In this document: piece after piece, positions 58,854 to 64,000 of the stretch
How positions within the stretch are numbered: the stretch's first letter is position 1
How the letters are laid out: the number at the start of each line of letters is the position of its first letter
Source: Uranotaenia lowii
Taxonomy: Eukaryota; Arthropoda; Insecta; Diptera; Culicidae
DNA: 64,000 nt
Assembly: GCF_029784155.1 (NCBI RefSeq)
Contig: NC_073692.1
Span: forward strand, 425,859,324 to 425,923,323
Direction: 5' to 3'
Position numbers and translations under genes: made by a program
The notes under the pieces: model-generated
What the model was told of the DNA's origin: nothing
Databases searched by the model: none
Seen by the model: the letters and a program-made list of their open reading frames with translations, nothing else

Positions 58854-59095
58854 CACAGTAAACGAAAATTACCGAGTTCGGTATTTTTTTTTTACCGAAA
58901 TCCTAACATGTGTAAATCGTTAAACTGTTCGGTAATTTTTTCGGTAAAAAATAAACGAACATCGGTAAATCGAATCTTCATTTAACGATGTTCGTTTATT
59001 TTTTACCGAAGAAATTACCGAACAGTTTAACGATTTACACATGTTAGGATTTCGGTAAAAAAAATTACCGAACTCGGTAATTTTCGTTTACTGTG
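58854..59095. mobile_element. Palindromic MITE with TA duplication
   Basis: CACAGTAAACG at the left mirrors CGTTTACTGTG at the right, TA on each side (58852-58853, 59096-59097), and the arms pair over almost the whole 242 bases. TACCGA/TCGGTA motifs recur within each arm. Tc1/mariner-type target site; no transposase. Confidence 0.85.
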
Positions 59096-59097
59096 TA

Positions 59098-62000
59098 GTT
59101 GGGCATCCCTTTTAAAATGTTTTCTGAATTTTTTAATGTTTCTTGTGTATTTTGAAGTTATCATTTGTTGCAACTCCAAAAAGAGTACCTTGAGATTGTA
59201 CTTATTTAAAAAAATATTAATTCAAATATTGCCCACATGTTTATTTATTGATCTTGGAGGAATCATTCAAACAGAATTCTCAAGCCATCAATTTGCTGTG
59301 ACAGTTCGCAATTAAATTACCATCAAAATTGCTGCAGGTAGCTTAGCTCAGGCAAATTGATTGACGGTGTCATTCCACATTCCGAAGCTTGAACCCCACT
59401 TGGGTGATCCAATCTCCAAGAAAGGGGCCCACTTGGTCATTTGCTAGAACTCGCAGATCTCTCACGGTGATCTTCGGGGTCCCCCGAGGGGGTTCTACAA
59501 AACAACCATCCAATCTCCGCCTGATGGCAGGCCGGTGCCATATTCGTACACACACTTGCCTAGTAGATAAATTATTCTTTCCATACATTCGGTTCCGTTC
59601 GCCTTTTCGAAGCGTCAATGGGATTAGAAGATCCAACTGGCAAAGTAAATCGGTTTCGCACAAATCTGGCTTTGAGTAGAGTGAAAAAAGGGGTTGAAAA
59701 ATAGAAAAAAGCTGCTTATTTAACGCCTCTCTAAAATTTGAATGCTTCCCATAAATTGTCGAACAATATGGAATTTTCTTGCAAATTTGTTTCCCCTCAT
59801 TATTGCACTGTGGTGATCACAACGGCCTTAAATGTTTCAAAAATTGTAGATAAATATTTCATTACATGATTACAAAAATACAAATATTTGAAGTTCAACA
59901 GGAATTCCAGTTCTTGAGCAGAATTCATTTGTTCGATTAACAGAATTATTCATTAACCTGTCTACCAGTTCTAACATAACCTAATAAATTAACAGATTTG
60001 CTTGAAGCTACCTTTTGCACTCTACAGTTGTTTTGAGCTTTTTGTTTTGAGTGGTATTGAAAAAGCCGTAAATTATACTTCCCTCTGAATCGTACATTCA
60101 GGTAGACTAATTTATTCAAATCAATCCGTAGTCAAAGTTGTTTGGCGTCGATACGAACCAAATTTAGCTTATCGATGACTCCTTCTTCCAAATAAGGAAA
60201 AATTCCCCCCGTCTGATGATCCGATCAATTTCGATGATCGACATCAGTCGGATCGGTTTCCAAAAGTTAAATAAAGTGTGAAATATTCGTCTGGTTGGCG
60301 CATCAGATCTGTTTTAAATGCAACCCAGTGTTAGGCATTATGTTACAAATTTAGTACACACGTAATCGGATACCGACTGTGAAAATTAAAAACGAAATCC
60401 GATTCGCACTTCGCAGATCTTTGGAAACACGAAAAATCGTGACGGAACGGTTTGTCGAACCAGAGTCGAGTGTCGTGATGTGATTTGATGTAGGTATGTT
60501 GGAATGTAATGTCTTGGGTACCTTCTTCATGGTTCGACAATCAGGGCGCCTCTTGGGGTTCCATACGTTGTTGAAACAATATCTGTACTGGTCGATCACT
60601 CGTGAGTACGCCAAGATAGCCATCAGGCGATTGGCAGCTGGGTATGACTGTCTGACTGACCGAATGGCCGAATGACTGACTAACTGACTGACGGATCGGT
60701 TGATGGAATATGGAGGCTCATTTTTAGTAATAAGTCAGTAGGTCATTCAAATGATGCAACTGTGAGAACAAATTAAATTCTATAGCTTGATCTACTTAGG
60801 ACCTATTAAGCTTTTGGACCTTGGGAGTTCCGTAATTTTTTGCCTTTTTTTATACCTTATTTACAAATCAAGGGGTCTTCCATAGGTTTGACCCTTTTTT
60901 TCAATTTAGCTGCACGGATTTGAAAAATGCAAGAATTCAATACCGTATTAACATTTTGAAGATTATTTCATGCTTTGCTTAAAATCAATATAAATTTCAG
61001 TAAAATTTCATGGTTAAAATGTTCATTTTATTTTTTTTAAATACGCTCCTACTTGAATATTCTCAAATCAATAATACCTAACCACTGCATTGATGGTAAA
61101 ACAACTCAGATCGGTTTGTCCAGTGAAAGAGAGTGCATTTTTTTGTCTGCTCTTCCTAAGAAGTGCTGGGAGTGGGAGAGATAAATCGCACTGTAATCAA
61201 GAGTGAGATTGTAAAAAAATAAGAGTGAGCGAGACCATTCACATCTGCTGATGAAGAGAATTCCCTTCTCTAGGAAAATCTATCACGCATGGGCGATGGG
61301 CGCGCTCGCAACCCGGGTATACGATTTCTCGTTTGTTAAACAGAGAAAGGCCTTCACTCCAATTTCACTCCGACTAGCTGTCATTCTTATGAAAATCTGT
61401 ATAAGAGTAAAGAGCAAGCTTTATTCTATTTAGCAGGCTCAATCCCAATTGTGTTGAGGAGAAATCTTAGAGCTAACACAGTTTGTTGGTACGCTTACGA
61501 GAAAAGAGGCTGCTCTGTGAGCGCTACCTTATGATGTGCAAGGTGCTCTGATTTTTCAGTATTCTTCCTGATTTTTCAAAAACTCCTGAACTTTGATGAA
61601 GAGGTCTCAAAAATGTCCTGAAATGTTCAGATTTTAAACAAAACATCTTAATTATAATCGAATTTGTAGATAAATGATGGAAAACCCGAACAAATCTGTA
61701 ATAAAATAGTTTAAGCCATTATATATATGTAGCCTACACTGTTTGGCGGAATAAATAAATAAATAACGGGAGGTAATCTTCGGTTCTACGATATTTAATT
61801 GGTGTTTTTCGATAAAAACTGCTGGCCAGCCTAGAATTTGTTCATTTATGTTACATAAATTAAGTTCAAATAAATAAATCTAGTGGTGTCCTGAAAATTT
61901 CTAGTTTTTTTCTTCGTGATGTCTAGATTTTTGACAAAACCTTCTAGCACCTCTGGCTACCTTTGGCAGTTATTCCTTCAAGAAAATAAATCTGAAACAG

Positions 62001-64000
62001 CAGTGGGTATGGTTGTCACAAGTACAGACTTGACTAAAAAAGTACAGATATTTGCTTTATTTTTTATGCAGATTCTGTCCGCACAAACTTCAGATTTTTA
62101 GATTTTATTCAAATAAGTTCTGATTTCATCATTTGCCAAAATAGACCACAAAAAACGTTTTGAAATAATAAATGAAAGCTAAATCGATTGAAAATATTAG
62201 ATAGAATTCAGATTTATGCGAAAGTGGTCTATCGTATGTATGTATGTATGTAGGAAATCCACCATGGGTGCACGGATTCACCGCAGTTTCGCCAACGCAT
62301 GCGCTAACTTGCATCCTTTAGATTACAACTTCGGCAAATCTTCAATGCAAATCACCGCATACCCGACACCATGGCTTCGTATGAACTGTTATGGTATGAA
62401 TGTAGAATGTGTGAATGTATGTGTAATATGGATGAACAAGTCAAACACTTACGCAACTGTTTTTAAATAAATAACATGTTTAGTGTTATTGATCTACGAC
62501 AGGTATTACGCATACGTTTAGATACCTGCCCAGTTGGCAAGTGATTGGTTGTTCTTATATTATCATATAATGAAATAGACGAAAGTTCAAATATGCAATC
62601 TTACCTTTTTATGAAACACAAATCTTACCTTAAACCTTACCTTACCTATATACAGCATACATCTTACCGCATATTTAACCTCAAATTTCAATTCAAAGTA
62701 CTAATTGAGTATCAGTTTTCATATACCACTCCGTTTATATACAATTACATTCCCGTTCTTATTCTATGCAAACTAAATATTTCATAAAAGTTATTGAAAA
62801 AACCTTTATTCACTTTTAAATTCACAAAAGTTTTTGAATTCAAATACATATTACGGATTCCAATCGATCGAAGTCCAATATTTAATGTTTAAGTTCAGTC
62901 TAATTCTAATTTTGCTTTCAAGTGAAAAATCTTCGAATATATATAATTTTAACTATGTTTATCAAAATTCAAAGCTTCATTTTTTTAAAATTTTCAAAAA
63001 AATTCATATCACCCCTTTTTTTTATTAATTTTCAAAACTCATGTCCATTTTCGAAAGGCTTCATTTTCTGATAGGCAAACTTCTTCACCAGAGCAATAAA
63101 TCACAGAAACACATATTTCCTCACAGCGCATTCAGCTCTTCTCTTCCTGTATTATTTGCCTTCTTTGTTTTCTTTCAACTAGTTGAGATTCATCACCATC
63201 TTCAGTTAATATCACCACATCGAATCAATCGAAGCAAGCGCTGATTAATTTTTGAAACGCGACGCGAAAATCCACCCCACGCTAGCTGTTACTATGGCAA
63301 CCTGATCACCCACGCCAATAAAATGTGTCGGCCTAATGAAATTCGATTATGCTCCATTTTGTTTATAGTTTAATAAGCTAGTTCACTTGCTAATCATGGA
63401 TTCATCATTGAAAAATCCAAATAACCTCTCACGGGAGCATCCCGAAGCAAACGGGAAAAAATGCTTCCTTACAACATATTGCAACATGTATACTGACGAC
63501 AGCACTTCGGTCTTCAAAATGATCTGACCGATTTATGCGAAAGTGGTCTATCGTGAGTAAAAAATATCACAGTGTAAAGTAGCTTCCAAATTTTAAAGCA
63601 CCTTTTAGACAAATAATTAATTTTGATTTGAAATATGCCATTTGAAATTTTGAAAGCACAGAAATGGCCAGTTTTTTTTTTAATATTTTCTACTAATGAC
63701 TTTTATGGTTGTTGGTGCACATTTTGGTGCATACTTTTGACTATTTTTTTTCCAATGAGAGCATAGATTTGAATGTGACAACGTTGACAGCGAGGAGGAA
63801 ATCTTAGTTTTTTTACTACTTGGATGAATAATTCTACTGAATCAAAGCAATCGAAAGATTCCCTTTAATTCGCTTTTTAAAATAAGAATTAAAGAGAAAC
63901 TTTCGATAGCTTTGATTCAGCCACATTTTCACTTTTCAACTTCAGCAATGGTACCTAATCCAGTTCCGTACTATCCATTTTTTATCACATTCGCCAAAAT
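59098..64000. other. Right flank, no gene recognised
   Basis: Two overlapping antisense frames at 59370-59679 have balanced base composition but no recognisable domain. A - strand frame near 60530-60640 reads MAILAYSRVIDQYRYCFNNV and could belong to an exon, but no splice join to CalpC in a compatible frame could be shown. The rest is AT-rich with a GACT-rich patch (60640-60700) and a GTAT run (62235-62255). Confidence 0.4.
63837..63920. repeat. Long hairpin with 35-bp arms
   Basis: ctgaatcaaagcaatcgaaa at the left is mirrored at the right (tttcgatagctttgattcag), with a 14-base loop. A few mismatches in the arms. Confidence 0.8.

Noticed and set aside
60343..60640. Candidate upstream CalpC exon reading MAILAYSRVIDQ to TMKK before a GTACCC donor
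   Set aside because: The frame that would join exon 56316 in the required phase contains a stop, so no supported splice join.

Overview
The window looks like an AT-rich insect chromosome, most likely from a culicid mosquito. The three genes are multi-exon, with GT/AG introns that I could phase codon by codon, and the sequence between them is dense in mobile elements and satellites. The mosquito call rests on the look of the repeats, including Helitron-like ends reading CGGGTCAGCTAG. It is an inference, and I cannot name the species.

Genes. (1) The 3' part of a GMC oxidoreductase gene (glucose-dehydrogenase type) lies on the + strand, with exons 1287-1510, 1587-2404 and 9092-9595. Its FAD-binding 5' exons are left of the window. 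(2) A calpain pseudoprotease of the CalpC type lies on the - strand. Its eight exons run from 56316 down to 10194, the splice phases agree throughout, and one intron of about 43.3 kb (12403-55698) separates the start of the protease core from the rest. The catalytic Cys and Asn positions are replaced. The first coding exon was not found. (3) A core-1 beta-1,3-galactosyltransferase (C1GALT1 family) lies on the + strand with exons 45186-45606, 45682-45908 and 45966-46594. It sits inside the giant calpain intron. The GMC and calpain genes converge tail to tail near 9.6-10.2 kb.

Repeats, left to right. The GMC intron holds two MITE-like copies and the tail of a non-LTR retrotransposon. The giant calpain intron holds: a head-to-tail series of three Helitron-like elements (15.1-23.0 kb), the middle one split by a 2.4-kb TA-flanked transposon; a 4.7-kb array of a 9-bp satellite (27.5-32.2 kb); a 603-bp near-perfect tandem duplication (32.77-33.97 kb); a fold-back element (34.5-35.0 kb); a 0.7-kb array of a 7-bp satellite (35.3-36.05 kb); a 605-bp terminal-inverted-repeat element (37.5-38.1 kb); several dispersed fold-back families; and a 5'-truncated reverse transcriptase (53.6-54.5 kb). 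Upstream of the calpain exons a second, inverted array of the same 9-bp satellite (57.1-58.2 kb) is followed by decayed satellite and a palindromic MITE (58.85-59.1 kb). From 59.1 kb to the end I recognise no gene.

The three genes have unrelated roles: oxidoreductase, catalytically dead calpain scaffold, and Golgi O-glycosylation. Nothing suggests they work together. The unusual features of the window are the intron architecture and the stacked satellites and rolling-circle elements. No prokaryotic, phage or CRISPR content was seen.
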